Below are positions 41,230 to 54,824 of a stretch of 64,000 bases of DNA, in pieces. The notes beneath the pieces are model-generated. The model was given only the letters and a program-made list of their open reading frames with translations. It was not told where the DNA came from and ran no database searches. The stretch covers positions 310,001 to 374,000 of the forward strand of contig CAVNZM010000007.1 of assembly GCA_963693365.1 (NCBI GenBank), read 5' to 3'. Numbering within the stretch: the first letter of the stretch is position 1; each line of letters opens with the position of its first letter. Source of the DNA: Amoebidium appalachense. Lineage: Eukaryota; Ichthyosporea. The position numbers and the translations under genes were made by a program.

Positions 41230-42669
41230 CTAGTGCCACAGGTAGGACGCCAGACTCAGGTGCCCTGCAGCCCATCCTCCAAACAATTTAGTTGCCTGCC
41301 TAAATCCAGCAGCCCCCGCACAGACCATCACAGGGATGAGGTGTTCCTCCCTGGGGTGTGCCTTTCTTGCATTTGGTGCTGCTGTCCACTTTTGCAACAA
41401 CTCCCTCCTGTCCTCCACAGACCTACCCCCCACAAGTGTATCATCCAACCAATCCTGCCACGCCTGTGCCCATGATGGCACCTTAGTGGAACCAAAACCA
41501 ATCCCGAGATTGTGTGTGGCCTCCCCCGAACCAACAATAAGCACACCCTCGTTGGCAAGGGGTGCAATGGCTTCACCAAGGCGGAAGTGGAAGGAGGGAT
41601 CTAGTGCGCGGTTGAGTGAGAGCTGCACGACGGGTATGTCTGCCTGGGGGTAGAGGGCATACAGGGGGTTGAAGGCACCGTGGTCGAGGCCCCGTGTGGT
41701 GTCCAGCTCACAGTCGATGTTGGCAGCCTGGGGGGGGGGGGTGGGGTGGGGGGGGGGGGGGGGGGGGGGGGGGGTGACAAAGATCAGGAGAAGTTGGGGT
41801 ACCGACTGTGGGTTAGGGTGCCTCTAGTCAGACGTTACTTTTGCAGTGCTCATGGCTAATCTTAGAAAAGGGTACAAGCGCGAAGTGTATTTTTCTGGAC
41901 ATAACACACCGTCTCCAAACATGAGAAGTGCATGCAATTCTGCCACTCGGCCCCACGCACGCGCCACGCAACCACGCGCAGCCACAGATCCCTCCCCTAA
42001 CCCAAACGAATTTCCACACACGCCTACACGGATAAACCTTGTCTAATACAGAGGAAAACACGGACACAGATGCACACACACACAGACCCTTCCCCCCCTC
42101 CCCCCCCTCCCCCCCCCCCCCCCCCCCCCAACACACACACACACATACATACACATGCACACACGCACACACGCACACATACACACACACGCGCGCGCAC
42201 ACACACACACGCACACCTTGAGCAGCTGCTGTGCCCGTGCCGCCAGTGTCGGGTCGCCCTTGGCGGGGTACTGCACTTTGTATGCCTCGTCAGGGAACCC
42301 GTAGTAGTCATAGTACATTTTGTTTGTGCCGTTGATGGACATAACCTGCACGCCGCTTCCAGAAGCCTCCCAGTGTGCCGAAACCATCAAAACGGCTTTT
42401 GGTTTTCCGGGTAGTGCCTTCGTGATGTCTCTCACATTCTTTGCTGCCTTAGAGTTCTTGTCCATCGCTTTGAACGGAGATCCTTCCGGCTCCTCCATGA
42501 AGAAACAGGGTCCACCTCCGTGGCTTACAAAGACAACAGGGAACTTCTGTGGTTGGCTCATGTTTTCTTCTTGTGCTGGGCACGTGTCTCCGTTGCAATC
42601 ACTACCGAGGGTTACAGAGCACAGCGCGGTGGTGGTGTGGGTGAGGAGAGTGAAGAGACGAACGAACAT
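41230..42669 (-). CDS. LigB/DODA-family class III extradiol dioxygenase
   Basis: Two phase-0 exons, 42669-42217 and 41727-41230; 316 residues. The family opens aromatic rings (catechol or DOPA type substrates) using Fe(II), or Zn in some crystallised members. Conserved motifs are visible: FVSHGGGP (His50), VSAHWE (His99), DHGAFNPLYALYP (His167, the catalytic acid/base position) and GSGEATHNL (His223), plus PVVQLSLN. The metal-binding His set is complete, so the enzyme should be active. The first 17 residues (MFVRLFTLLTHTTTALC) resemble a signal peptide; a downstream Met in EENMSQPQKF could instead give a cytosolic form of the usual length. Upstream on the minus strand lie a TATTAAAA box (about 42726) and a CCAAT octamer (42885-42892). 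The intron carries poly-G, poly-C and (CA)n. Confidence 0.9.
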
Positions 42670-42699
42670 AGTATTGAAGCAAGGAACATGTATGTGTGT

Positions 42700-42895
42700 T
42701 TTGACTGTGTGAAAAGCAGTCTGTGCTTTTAATAGGTAGGAGTCTACATAAAGAGTCGACCTAAGGAGAGGAGTGTTAGCTCTTGTATTTATGTACAGCA
42801 GATAAGGAGTTTTGTGGCACCCGACGGGAGGGAGGGAGACAAATGTTTCGTTTCAGTTTCAGTTCGAGTGACTCCAACGAGAAGTGATTGGCTCA
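42700..42895 (-). promoter_or_regulatory. putative promoter of the dioxygenase gene
   Basis: On the minus strand GCCAATCA (42892-42885) is followed about 150 bases later by TATTAAAA (about 42733-42726), some 57 bases before the ATG at 42669. The spacing is looser than in the protease promoter, so the call is tentative. Confidence 0.4.
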
Positions 42896-43715
42896 GTGGA
42901 AACCGCAACATGGCGCGTATGTCAAATTACGGATTCAAATTGCTGTGTTTTTGATTCCAAGGAAAAAGAAAGACCCCAGGCAGTGCTCTTATAAGTTGTT
43001 TAGTACCCCACATTAATATTTTTGCGTGTTCTTCGAGAAGTAGTCATGGAATGCCAGGAGTTGGATTGCGCAAACACTCCGCCACATGTCTGGCGCTGGC
43101 AGGGTTCGATTTTCCGAAAAATCGTTTCGGAATTTCCGAAACTTTTTGAACGGTTTCCGAAAGGCCACCTAGGGGGGAGGCCTAGCTAAGGTACACAGTG
43201 TACGTTCCTCCCCTTTCACATGTTTGTCCTTTGTTCATGGTCCAAAAGTCCCAAAATCATCGATTTTTAGCGCGAAAATGTGCAAAAACTTCAAGATTCT
43301 TCGGTCTGGCGCCCGGGAGTCCAAAAGGTGTTTGCAGTGCATGCCCCGTGCCGGGGGAAAAGCGGAAAGTTTCCCCTATATCACTCTCTCCCCCTCCCGG
43401 ATCTTCCCCCCCTCCTCCCACCTCCCCCCCGCCCCAAACACGCACACACACACGCACAAACACACACACACGCCCACACGCGCACACACACACACACGCA
43501 CGCACACACACACGCACACACACACACAAACACACACGCGCGAGCACACACAGGCACACACACACACACACACACACACAAAAGAAAAAGAAAGAAAGAA
43601 AGAAAGGCACTTTATCTTGCTATATCTCCTTCTCTCGATAGGCTATCTCTCTACTGACCTCTCTATCTCTCTCTCTCAATCTCCATCTCTAAGTTCTCTC
43701 GCTCTCGCTCTCTCG

Positions 43716-44144
<429 letters not shown>

Positions 44145-45203
44145 TGATAATTCGCATGGACTATTTAGGACACGTGAGTCCTTTTTAGCTAAAATTTGGA
44201 ATTCACGCTATATCTGGCATATGACTATAGCAACTAAAGGGGGAAAAAGGCAGAAACGTGAAATTGAAGTCATGCCCGTTACAGCGATATATGGTTTGTG
44301 GAGTCTCCAATGACATCGTCGGAGTGCATTGTGCCGGCAAAGTTTACCCTTTTTCCGGATACACGTGCTTTTTGGGCAAATTCTGATATAAAGTAAACTG
44401 GAAGCGCCTGTGTGTTTCTCAGGCGAAAAAGCGACCCTACACGTAAAAATATACCACATGAGCTTTCAAATGCCACCATCCCGACCTCAACATCTCCTTT
44501 GTGAAGCAACTTAGCTAGGGGTTGCTTTGAACCCTTTTTAGCGAGGATTCCCATGACGGAAGTGTCCCAGTTAGCTTCCGGGAGCAGATGAGCAAGATGA
44601 TGGACGTCAAACGTTTTCTTTCTTGCTGGAAAGTGTTTCTTAGGGTCTTAAAACGCTCACGAGGAGTGTTTTTAGCTTCTTAGGACTTATTTTGCCCTTT
44701 ATTTCACCTTAGTACCCCGGGTAGTTGGGTTCCCTTTGCAATTGGTCCGAGCCTCGTTTTCCGCGGGGCTGCCAGTCGGGCTGGGCCAGACCACAACAAC
44801 CGCTCCACATTAGAACACGTGAGCACATAAAAACTCACCCATATGGGTTTATAAACCCTTTAGAAAGGTAAATAAGATAATAATACATGTTTTCTGGCCC
44901 TTTTTCGTTTGTTTTTGTCATGTTTTTCTGCCGCTATAACGGTTGCGCTCGCTCTGGGCCAGCTGCAGTCAGTCGGCCGATCGCGCCAAACGGCTTCACC
45001 CCCTCCCCTACCATGACCTTGTCGTATTAATAAAAAAGGCTATAAACTGCTCAAGCTCATTGGGCATACCCAGAAAGTTGGGGGTTTACAACAGCGGAGG
45101 GGCGTGGCAGCGCGCCGAAAATAATTAGGACACTTGGGTCCTAATTAGCGATTAACAAGGACCTACCTGTGTACCTGTAAGTGTCCTCGCATGCGAATTA
45201 TCA
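44145..45203. repeat. inner inverted repeat pair within the hAT-like element
   Basis: TGATAATTCGCATG at 44145-44158 is repeated in inverted orientation at 45190-45203. Just inside each copy lie related palindromic words, TTTAGGACACGTGAGTCC at about 44163-44180 and TTAGGACACTTGGGTCCTAA at about 45126-45145. The enclosed 1.06 kb is unique DNA bordered by microsatellite on both sides. It could be a second element nested in the first or the original core of the transposon with simple repeats grown around it. No target duplication is visible. Confidence 0.6.
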
Positions 45204-45245
45204 CACACACACTCTCTCTCTGATCTCTCCCTCCCCCCCCCCCCC

Positions 45246-45246
<1 letters not shown>

Positions 45247-45326
<80 letters not shown>
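45247..45326. repeat. C80 homopolymer
   Basis: Eighty consecutive C, the longest homopolymer seen, inside the hAT-like element near its right end. Confidence 0.85.
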
Positions 45327-45690
45327 TTGACCAAAAGGGGATTTATGGTCTATAGGCTGGGCCCACGAGCCCATCATTTTCCGAAAGTGTTTATGGCGAT
45401 TCCGAAAGGGCGGTTTGACTTTCCCAATAAATCGAAAACGAAAATCGAACCCTGGGCGCTGGCCGGTGTCTTCAGAGCTCTCTGAGAAAACTCATGTTTT
45501 CAGGTGATGTTTTATTAGCCATACTTCTATTTTCAGTGTGCAAAGGCATCATTTAGTTGTTTTTAGAGAGCATTTTGACACAATTATACCCTATACATGT
45601 GTCATTTCTTGTAAAAACTACACACACATCCTAACGACAACAAATCAACCACACACCTCAACCCCTGTCTCCCTTCTTCGTCCGATCATC

Positions 45691-46763
45691 ATGTTACGCG
45701 CACGTCTTATGCGTCTACGCCCGGTCGGGCGTACAACAGCCGCTCCGCCCACAGGATCCACACGACCCGACCCGAAAGCAATGGAAGAGACTGTCGCTGC
45801 TGCAGATGAGTCGTTTGGGCCGGGTCAGTTTGGCCCACTATTTCCTACCTGGCAACCATTCATAAAGGTGGCGACTTATGGGATCAGCGGAGGTGGGTCT
45901 TGGATGTTGTGGATGAATTTCGGGTGCATGGTTCTGTGTAGTTTGGGATGATGGTGGGGGAGGGGGGGGGGGGGGAAGGGGGGGAGGGGAGGGGGGGGGG
46001 AGCGAGAGAGAGAGAGGGGGGGGGGAAGAGGCAGGGAGAGTGAGAGAAAGAATGGGGAATTAGAAAGAGGGACAGGGTTGAGGAGACTAAGGGGGAGTGT
46101 GGTGGAAGAAAGAAAAGAGGTGTAGTGGAGGGCTGTGTGCGCAGTTGTTCTTGATGAACCAATGGGCATATAGAGCCTGAAAAGCAAAAGAAAGAGAGAG
46201 GAGTGTAGTTGGGACTCAGGTAAGGGATGATGTTGAGGTCGAGGTGAGGGGCGATTGGGAGAGGAAGGTCGGAAGAGCGGGGAGGAGGGAGAGAGGGAAG
46301 GCGGGCCGGGGGGGGGGGGGGGGGGGGGGGAGGGAGGGGGAGGGGGGAGGGAGAGGTGGTTCGTTTCAGAAACGAAGATGTGCACTTGTAGAGGTCAGAA
46401 GGGGAGGGCAGGGGAGAAAGTGGGGAGAGTGTAGCGTGAACGTGGGAAGTGTACGTGGGCAGAAGGTTTTTTTCGTTATGCTACCTTTGGTCGTGTAGGT
46501 GTTGGAGTATGCATGCGTCTGAAAGGTGTACAGGCACTTACTATGCCTTGATTAGTAGTGGCAGAAAACTTGCTTCACATGCGCCGGTTAACACGAAGAC
46601 ACGCAAGTGGGTATTGTCAGTCTAACCTCCCTCCTCTGATCTTGCCTATCTCCGTGCATACGCGTGCATCTACCCTCATCTCATACCCCGCCCCCCTCCC
46701 CTCCCCCTCCCCCCGCCCCCCCATACACACACATGCACTTTCACACACACGCGTGCGTGCGCA

Positions 46764-46804
<41 letters not shown>

Positions 46805-47034
46805 CGGTATTCTTCTACTGTGTGTTATGGTACGACTGGGGCCCGAAGGAAAACTGCTTCACACCGGTAAGTGCTTTATTTGTTACACGTATGCTCGTTT
46901 CTGAGCCAATGCCATATCATACATGGGTGAACAAACCTGTGGTTCCTGATTGAACACACACACATACAAACACACGCATACACACAAACATGCATGCGCA
47001 CTCACTCCCACCCGTGGGTGCATGCGCACCCACC

Positions 47035-47106
<72 letters not shown>

Positions 47107-47174
47107 CACAAATCTGCACGTAGACGCCCATCTGCACAGCGCGCCTAGGCAAGCACGCACACACAAGTGCACGC

Positions 47175-47213
<39 letters not shown>

Positions 47214-47796
47214 CCACACGCACACGCACACACACCGTGCACACACACACGCACGCACACACACACCGTGCACACACACACACACACACACACGGGGCAA
47301 ACACCCCATAAATTCTAACGACCTGTGCCCAACCATACCCAACCTCCATCCCGACTCTCCTTGTTATTAGGAACCAGCCTGAAGTGCCCATCTGTGAGTG
47401 CATTCTCACGTGTGATTGTGTCCATCACACTCTTTCTTTTCCTTTTTATTTTCTTCACGTGCACAACATCCCCCCCCTCCCCCCTCCTCCCCCAAAACAC
47501 AACCCCGCCCGCCCGTCCACCCACCTGCTCACCTAGTCTGTCGAAGGATAGATTCTGTTTAGCATGCATGATGTCTCCGTGTGGTTTGCACTCTGCATTG
47601 TGCTGTCCGTTATGAATGTGTACTTCGCACTCCATAACACGTTCTAACTCTCTCCCCTCCCCCCTTCCATATATGGCAGGTGCGTAAGGTCTACCACTCG
47701 TTTATGGACCGGGTATTCTGGAAGCTACCAGAGGCAGAGGAGGCCGAGCTCAAGGCGCAGGTAGCCAATCAGAAGACAGCACAGGGCTCACAGTGA
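45691..47796 (+). CDS. small mitochondrial single-span membrane protein
   Basis: Exons 45691-45892, 46805-46866 and 47680-47796; the phases (1, 0) close exactly to give 126 residues. The N-terminus is Arg-rich and free of acidic residues ([16 protein letters not shown]), like a mitochondrial presequence. One membrane span lies at about residues 59-77 ([20 protein letters not shown]), followed by a charged tail ([15 protein letters not shown]). Size and layout resemble accessory subunits of respiratory complexes, for instance small complex I B-type subunits, but I cannot name the family. The GCCAATCA octamer lies within the last exon. The hAT-like element ends 236 bases upstream of the ATG, so it lies in or next to the promoter. 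Confidence 0.72.
45955..47330. repeat. introns of the mitochondrial-protein gene: poly-G and (CA)n
   Basis: G-rich DNA at 45955-46360 with poly-G at 46307-46331, (CA)n at 46768-46804 ending in the CAG acceptor of exon 2, then (CA)n at 47041-47103 and at 47181-47292. Confidence 0.85.
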
Positions 47797-48081
47797 GCAC
47801 GTGCTCACTGTGTGCATGCAGTTGCTTTCATATCCACCGTCGTTTTCCATTAAATACTTCAAATATAGCAGATAGGTCGTACGAGGGGGAAGAAGACCGG
47901 GTGGGGAGGGAGAGAGAGAGGGGGGGGGGGGGGGGGGGGGATATTTGATAATGATGGATACACCCCCTTTCTGACGGCACACAATTAACTGTGTAAGACT
48001 GAGTGCTTCTTAGGTGGCCGTTTTGGCAGAATTCATGATGTTTATATAACAATCACCCTCCCCCCCCCCCCCCCCCCCCCC

Positions 48082-48112
<31 letters not shown>

Positions 48113-48940
48113 TTTTTTTGCCCTGTCGCAATTCTTTTATTTAACCTTCTCGCACAAGTGGACGGCCAGGGGAAAGAGGAGGAGGAGGAGGAGGAGGGGG
48201 GGGGGGGAGGGGAGGGGGGGAGTTGGACAGAAGGAGCACAGTAAATGAAGGATGCTGCAGGCAGCACCTGGAGTCTAATATTTGATGGCAGACAAACGAT
48301 GGGAGGAGGCTGGTCCCTCGTGTCCCATATTATGTGACGAATGACAGGTATGGCGCCTGCCCAATTGGGCGCAGCCGTCAAAATTTATTAAGTTGAGCGA
48401 ATTTGATGCCCCATACGTGTGGTTACGAGAGTGTCGACCGGTACACACAAACACACGGTGTCCACACATACACAAACACACACACGTACAGTGACGCACC
48501 GTGTGACACAGGTACACAACACCGTGGTATTGCACCCCCCCCCCCCACACACACACACACCTACTGAGGCACCCGGGAAGGACACACACACGTACAAACA
48601 TACACAGTCAGTTACAATTGTCAACATACAAACTTTATAAATCGTATCACGCAGTTGGTCAGTAACTACAATTGTAGATTTTTTTTTTATTGGATTTTTC
48701 AAAACTTTTTTTTGAGGACATGGGCCATATTTGGCGGCCTGTCCCAGCAGGCCTTTTCGTTCTTTTGATGCCCGGGGTTCGATATTCGAACCCTTGCAGA
48801 CGCGACAAAGTGAGTCAGAGAATTCCCTTAGAGCCTCTACCCAAACCACACATGTACAACACCCGGTTATATCAAGCCATTTGCTGGCTCTTGTTTTCTG
48901 CAGTTATATTTGTTAGCGCTGATTTGGTAGAAGCTGAGAG
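47797..48940. other. intergenic between mitochondrial-protein and otubain genes
   Basis: Directly after the stop, GAGCACGTGCTCAC (about 47795-47808) forms a palindrome around CACGTG. Poly-G lies at 47922-47940, a C-run followed by a T-run at 48060-48118, and (CA)n patches at 48440-48610. GGGTTCGATATTCGAACCC at 48775-48793 is a perfect 8-bp hairpin with a 3-base loop in the likely otubain promoter or leader. No gene seen. Confidence 0.5.
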
Positions 48941-48995
48941 ATGGAGGGACCACAAAGACCAAGCGATGATGAGATCATAAAGCAGGTGTGGCCCC

Positions 48996-49035
<40 letters not shown>

Positions 49036-49854
49036 AGTTTCCCTCCCTTCTCTCTCTGTCTCTCTCTCTCTCTCTCTCTTTCTCCCCCCCCCCCCCCCCC
49101 GCCCTCTCCCCCTTCCCCCCCTCCCTCTTCTCCCCTCTCTCTTCCGCCCTCCCTTCTTCCCTCCGCCCCACTCTTTTCCCCGCTCTCCTTCTCCCCTCCC
49201 CCCCCTCCCCCCTCACCCTTTCTCTCCATACACAAGCCCACTACCATCTACAATGTTTTTGATGAGTGCTTGGCGGCACAAGTTTATGCGTGCACGTTTG
49301 CTTGCGTTTGCACTTTCGGGCGCTTCCAATCCGTGTAGGGCTACGCAGAGACACTGTGAGTGTTCCATTTAACCCATTAACTATGAGCGGCAGTTTAACC
49401 TGGTGAAGAACCTGGTTTTCTGGTGTCTGTTTAGTGAGATCTTGTTTGCCGTTTAGTGACTCCTTTCATTTTTTTTTCCCCCTTGCTGCACACGCCTTCC
49501 CGAAAGCCAAAGCTTTCCCTATCTGTTTAGCACGCATTGACACCCTACTGTCACATCTCGATGGCTGAAAACCTTCTTCTCCTTGACTTTTCATTATCTA
49601 TTCCCTACATGCTGCCGCCCGTTGTCAACTATCCTTCATCCCCTCACATCATACATTCCTCTCCCCTTCCTGTGTGCCAGCCTTCCCCCCTTCCCCCCTC
49701 CCTCCCCCGCCCCTCCCTTCTCCTCTGTGCCTTCACGATACTCACATGGATCCCTCGATCTTTTCTCTTCTTACTACCAGTACGTATGTACTTTTCTGTC
49801 CCCCTCCCCCCCCCCCCCCCCCCCCCTCCCTCCTTCCCTTTTCTCTCGCTCCCC

Positions 49855-49891
<37 letters not shown>

Positions 49892-50424
49892 GGGCGTCCT
49901 CACGGTGTAGCCTGGGAAAAAAGAGGACTTAAGTTCCGTGCAGTTACCTTTGTCTTCCCCCTTCTTTGGCAACATCAAAATCTCTAAAGTCATTTCTGTC
50001 AATAGTTTCTGTGTTTGAATAGTCTATCTTAATACTTTTTTGGTTTTTTTTACCGCGTTTATATGAAATGGGCTTGTTTTCTTGGTCGTCTATGACCATA
50101 TGGGATTTAGCCATACGTGCTTCTAAACGTTAACTACGTAATAACACCCCAACTTAACCATTTTTTTATTGTTACTACGCACACCCATTTGGAGTGCTAT
50201 ATATGGTTCCACACCACAAAACCACCCAACCACACTCCCATTTTAACCCATATTAAACCTTTAACCCGTCTATTTGATTGGCAGATAAGTGCGCTGGAGG
50301 CTGAGCAGCTAAGCAACCCTCTGATTGGTCCTTTGGAGTCTGTTTCTCGCCTGGCCAGAGAGTATGAGGGGGGGTCCGAGGTCTTCGTGCAAAAGACTAA
50401 GGTTGTTACCCCCTCCCCCCCCCC

Positions 50425-50464
<40 letters not shown>

Positions 50465-50653
50465 ACACACACACACCACTACCACCACCACCATAACAAC
50501 CACCAATCCCCCCGTTTTTTTCCCCCTTCTTTTCTTTCTTTCTTTCTTTCTTTTTTCGATGAAGCTGCTTCTTGACAAACCCTGCTTGTGGTTAGCCAAG
50601 GCAGTTTGAGTCACCCATTCGTTGAAGCAGTTGGTGGGTTTATCATGTGTTTA

Positions 50654-50704
<51 letters not shown>

Positions 50705-51761
50705 ACCCACCCACCCCCCCAAAAAAAAAGAAAGGAAAAAAGAAGAAAAGAAAAGAAAAGAAAAGAAATAAGTTAGAAAACATAAGAAAAGTTTTCGCCT
50801 ATCCCCCCCCCCCCCCCCCCCCCCCCCCCTCGGCCCCCAAAAAGGGAGGCAAATTAGAAATAATAAAAGGGTTCCGTCATCTCACTTAAAAACCCCCCAG
50901 GAAATTTGCCGGCGCTACACGCACATGCGCAAGGTCTGCAGTGATGGCAACTGCTTCTACCGGGCATTTTCTTTTGCCCTCCTCGAGCATGCACATGCCA
51001 CCCGCCAATCAGACCCATCCGTTCTAGCGGCCCTCAAAGAGACGGCAACAAACAGCACCGCTGTAAGCCCTCCCCCCCCCCCCCCCCCCCCCCCCCCCAC
51101 CACCACCACCACCAAAAAAAAAAAAAAAAAAAAAAAAAAAACGAAATCACGTCCTGTCCACTTTCGTTCCACACTATGCGAGCTTATCAGTTGTATTGTG
51201 TGTTCTTTTCCTTATCCCTTGGTTTACCTGTACTTGTATATAATGCCCTTATCACTAGACCTGATACTTATATTTTTTGACGCCCTTATAACTAAATGGG
51301 ACACTTTAGTTATGCAGCCCTTATCACTAGACCCTATACTTAAATTAAATTATTCCCTTATCCCTAGACCTGATACCTGTATTGATATCTTCATGCGTGT
51401 ATGCGCCCTTCCTTCCACTGCGATTAGAAAAATCCCTGCACTTTACAGAATTCCGCCACTCTAGAGATTCGTGACGGACCACCCTCCCTCTTGCCCGACA
51501 CTCTTTCTTCCTACACCGGACACACCATCAGAACTACAGTCCTGCATGGACTCCATCCCTCCTTTCTCCCTTATTTCATTACATATTTTCCCTCTCTCTT
51601 CCTCCTCTCTCTCCCTCTCCCCTCCCCCCTCCCCCCTCCCCCCCTCCCCTCCCTTCCCGTCCTCCCCTGGGTGGGCTAACCCCTTTCCCCCCTTATGAGC
51701 CCGGTTCCTCGAGACAGCACCTATCCTGAAATCTTTTCACACTCCTTCCTGTTCCTCATAA

Positions 51762-51795
<34 letters not shown>

Positions 51796-52072
51796 TTCCC
51801 CCTCTGCCCGCCCGCCTCGGTGGAGCGCACGGCTTGTCTCTACTCTTACTTCGTACTCTATTCGTGCTCTTTTTTGCATATCTGTAACGTGTAATCCGTT
51901 AAGATTTGCACCTGAGACACTGTACGGTGCTCTAACCCCCTCCCCCCCCCCCCCCCTCCCCCCCCCCCCCCCCCCCGCTCCCCTCCTTCCACACCCCGCC
52001 TTCCACCCACACAGACACACCACACCCTCCTTCACCCCCCTCCCCCCGTACTCCCCCCCCCCCCCACCACCA

Positions 52073-52122
<50 letters not shown>

Positions 52123-53938
52123 ACTCACACACTCACACACTCACGCACAGCTCCTCACGTCCATAGGCCTCTCCACGTTTGTCTTTGAGGACTTCTACGA
52201 TCTATTTATAGCACAGGTCAACCGATTGGCTGAGTGCACGCTATCTGATCTGGAAGATGCATTTCGAGATGACGAGATATCCAATGGCATCACTCTGTAC
52301 ATGCGATTCCTGACATCGGCAGAACTGAAAATAAACGCAGACGAGGTACCCTCCCTTTCTCTCGCTCACATACAGACACAAATAGACGCACACACCTGCA
52401 CACGCATGCCCACAAGCAGGTATGCACGCCCACACACACACACGCACACACATGCCAACAAACATGCGCTACACACACGCACACACATGCTAACAAACAT
52501 GTGCTACACACACGCACACGCATGCCAACAAACATGCGCTACACACACGCACACGCATGCCAACAAACATGCGCTACACACACGCACACGCATGCTAACA
52601 AACATGCGCTACACACACGCACACGCATGCCAACAAACATGCGCTACACACACGCACACACATGCCAACAAACATGCGCTACACACACGCACACGTATGC
52701 CAACAAACATGCGCTACACACACGCACACGCATGCTAACAAACATGCGCTACACACGCCCGTGCAAACACCACACACAGCGCGTGCGAAAACACCTACGG
52801 GCACACGCACAAGTACACGCACACGCATACCCGTACGCACAGACAAACACACGTGTTTCTTTCATAAATTAAGTTTTATGGAATTGTTTCTCCATACGCT
52901 TGAGTTCCCTCCCTCCCCCCCCCCCCTCCCCCCCTCCCCCCTCCTTCTCCCCCCCTCAGACGCAATTGATGACTTGGGCCCTCCCTGAGGATGGGCTCTG
53001 CTTATGACGCATACTGTGCGCATGGCTGATGTTGCATACTTGAATGTTTGCCTTTGCATGTGTCCTGCACCATGCTTCTTGTCGTATATGCGTACTTCGT
53101 ACCGTATTCCGCATTCAAACCTCCCCTCCCCCCCCCCCCCCTCCCCCCCCCCCCCCACACCAAGACGGGTTGACCCGCCCAAGTTCAGTTGATGCTGCTG
53201 TCTGAGTTGGAGCGTCGTATATACGCGGGCTAAGGGGTCGAAACTCAGACGCAATTGATGACTTGGGTCCTCCCTGAGGATGGGCTCTGCTTATGACGCA
53301 TACTGTGCACATGGCTGATGTTGCATACTTGAATGTTTGCCTTTGCATGTGTCCTGCACCATGCTTCTCGTCGTGTATGCGTACTTCGTACCGTTTTCCG
53401 CATTCAAACCCCCCCCCACACCACCCACCCACCCACCCGCCCCACCACCACAGCCTCTGCCCCTCCTAGTACATAGAAAATATACACATGTTTGTTGGAG
53501 TGTTCAAGGGGTGTTACTGAGTAAGATGCAAGTATGGGATAGGGCCTTTGATTTCTCCTGTCCTGATTCACCCGCCCACCTCAGCCCCCCCCCCCCCCTC
53601 CCCCCCCCCCCCCCCCCACCCCCTCTTCCGAACCCCCACCAACGCAACCCCTTGCCCTTTCCCTTCCAAGACTCACAATTAGGGTGGGGGGAGGGGGGGG
53701 GGGAGCAAAGCGGGATGTTTCTGTGGCAGTCCCACTCTTTGCAATCAACACTTGAGACACGGACATGCTCGTTCACTTCTGGGACCCGTTATCATGGCTC
53801 ACATCCTCCCCCCCCTCCCCCTCCCCCCTTCCCCCCGCCCCCTCCCCCCCCCCCCTTCCACACACACACACACACCCACAAGCAGACGTACGTGCAAACA
53901 CACACACACACACGTGTACACATACACACATACACACA

Positions 53939-54029
<91 letters not shown>

Positions 54030-54109
54030 CATGCCATTCATTGACGAGGGTCTCTCCATGGATCAGTTCTGCAACCTGCACGTGGACAGGTTTGGGGAGG
54101 AGGCAGACC

Positions 54110-54163
<54 letters not shown>

Positions 54164-54626
54164 GTGTGTCTGCGTGTGTACGTGCGTGTGTGTGTGCGTG
54201 CGTGTGCCTGCGTTGGGGGGAGGGAGAGGGGGTGTTGTTGCGCCTGTTCCTTCCATGTCGATTGAAGATAAAGAAGGGCAAGTAGGCATGATTGTTAGTG
54301 GGTGGAGTGGTTTGAGGAGTGCATCCATGATAGGAGGGTGTTTGGAGTATATCAGGGTCACATTGAGATGGGACCAAGGAAGGCACATGGAACACGAACA
54401 CTGTTTTTTTTTTGTTTTTTTTTGGGGGGGGGGGGGGGGGTCACTAGGGGCCATGTTATGCATTGTTTATGCATACCCACGGTGACCGGTTGTGTCGATG
54501 AACGACAGTCACAGGACTGGAGAACCCTAGAATGAGCGAGGCGGTTTGGCTTGATTTATGATTGGATCGACGGTGTGTGGGTGAGTGGCTGGTCTTTTGG
54601 TGTTCGTTTACTCCCCCTATATTGGG

Positions 54627-54661
<35 letters not shown>

Positions 54662-54772
54662 GAGGGGGGAGGGGGAGGGGGGGGGGGGGGGGGGGGGCTT
54701 ACTAATATCAAATAACAGTGTGATCGGTGGTTAGCCACTGAAATCTACCCCCCCCCCCCCCAAAAAAAAAAA

Positions 54773-54824
<52 letters not shown>

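Noticed and set aside
48775-48793. tRNA T-arm or tRNA gene around GGGTTCGATATTCGAACCC
   Set aside because: The 8-bp stem with a 3-base loop does not fit a T-arm (5-bp stem, 7-base loop), and no acceptor, D or anticodon arms surround it.
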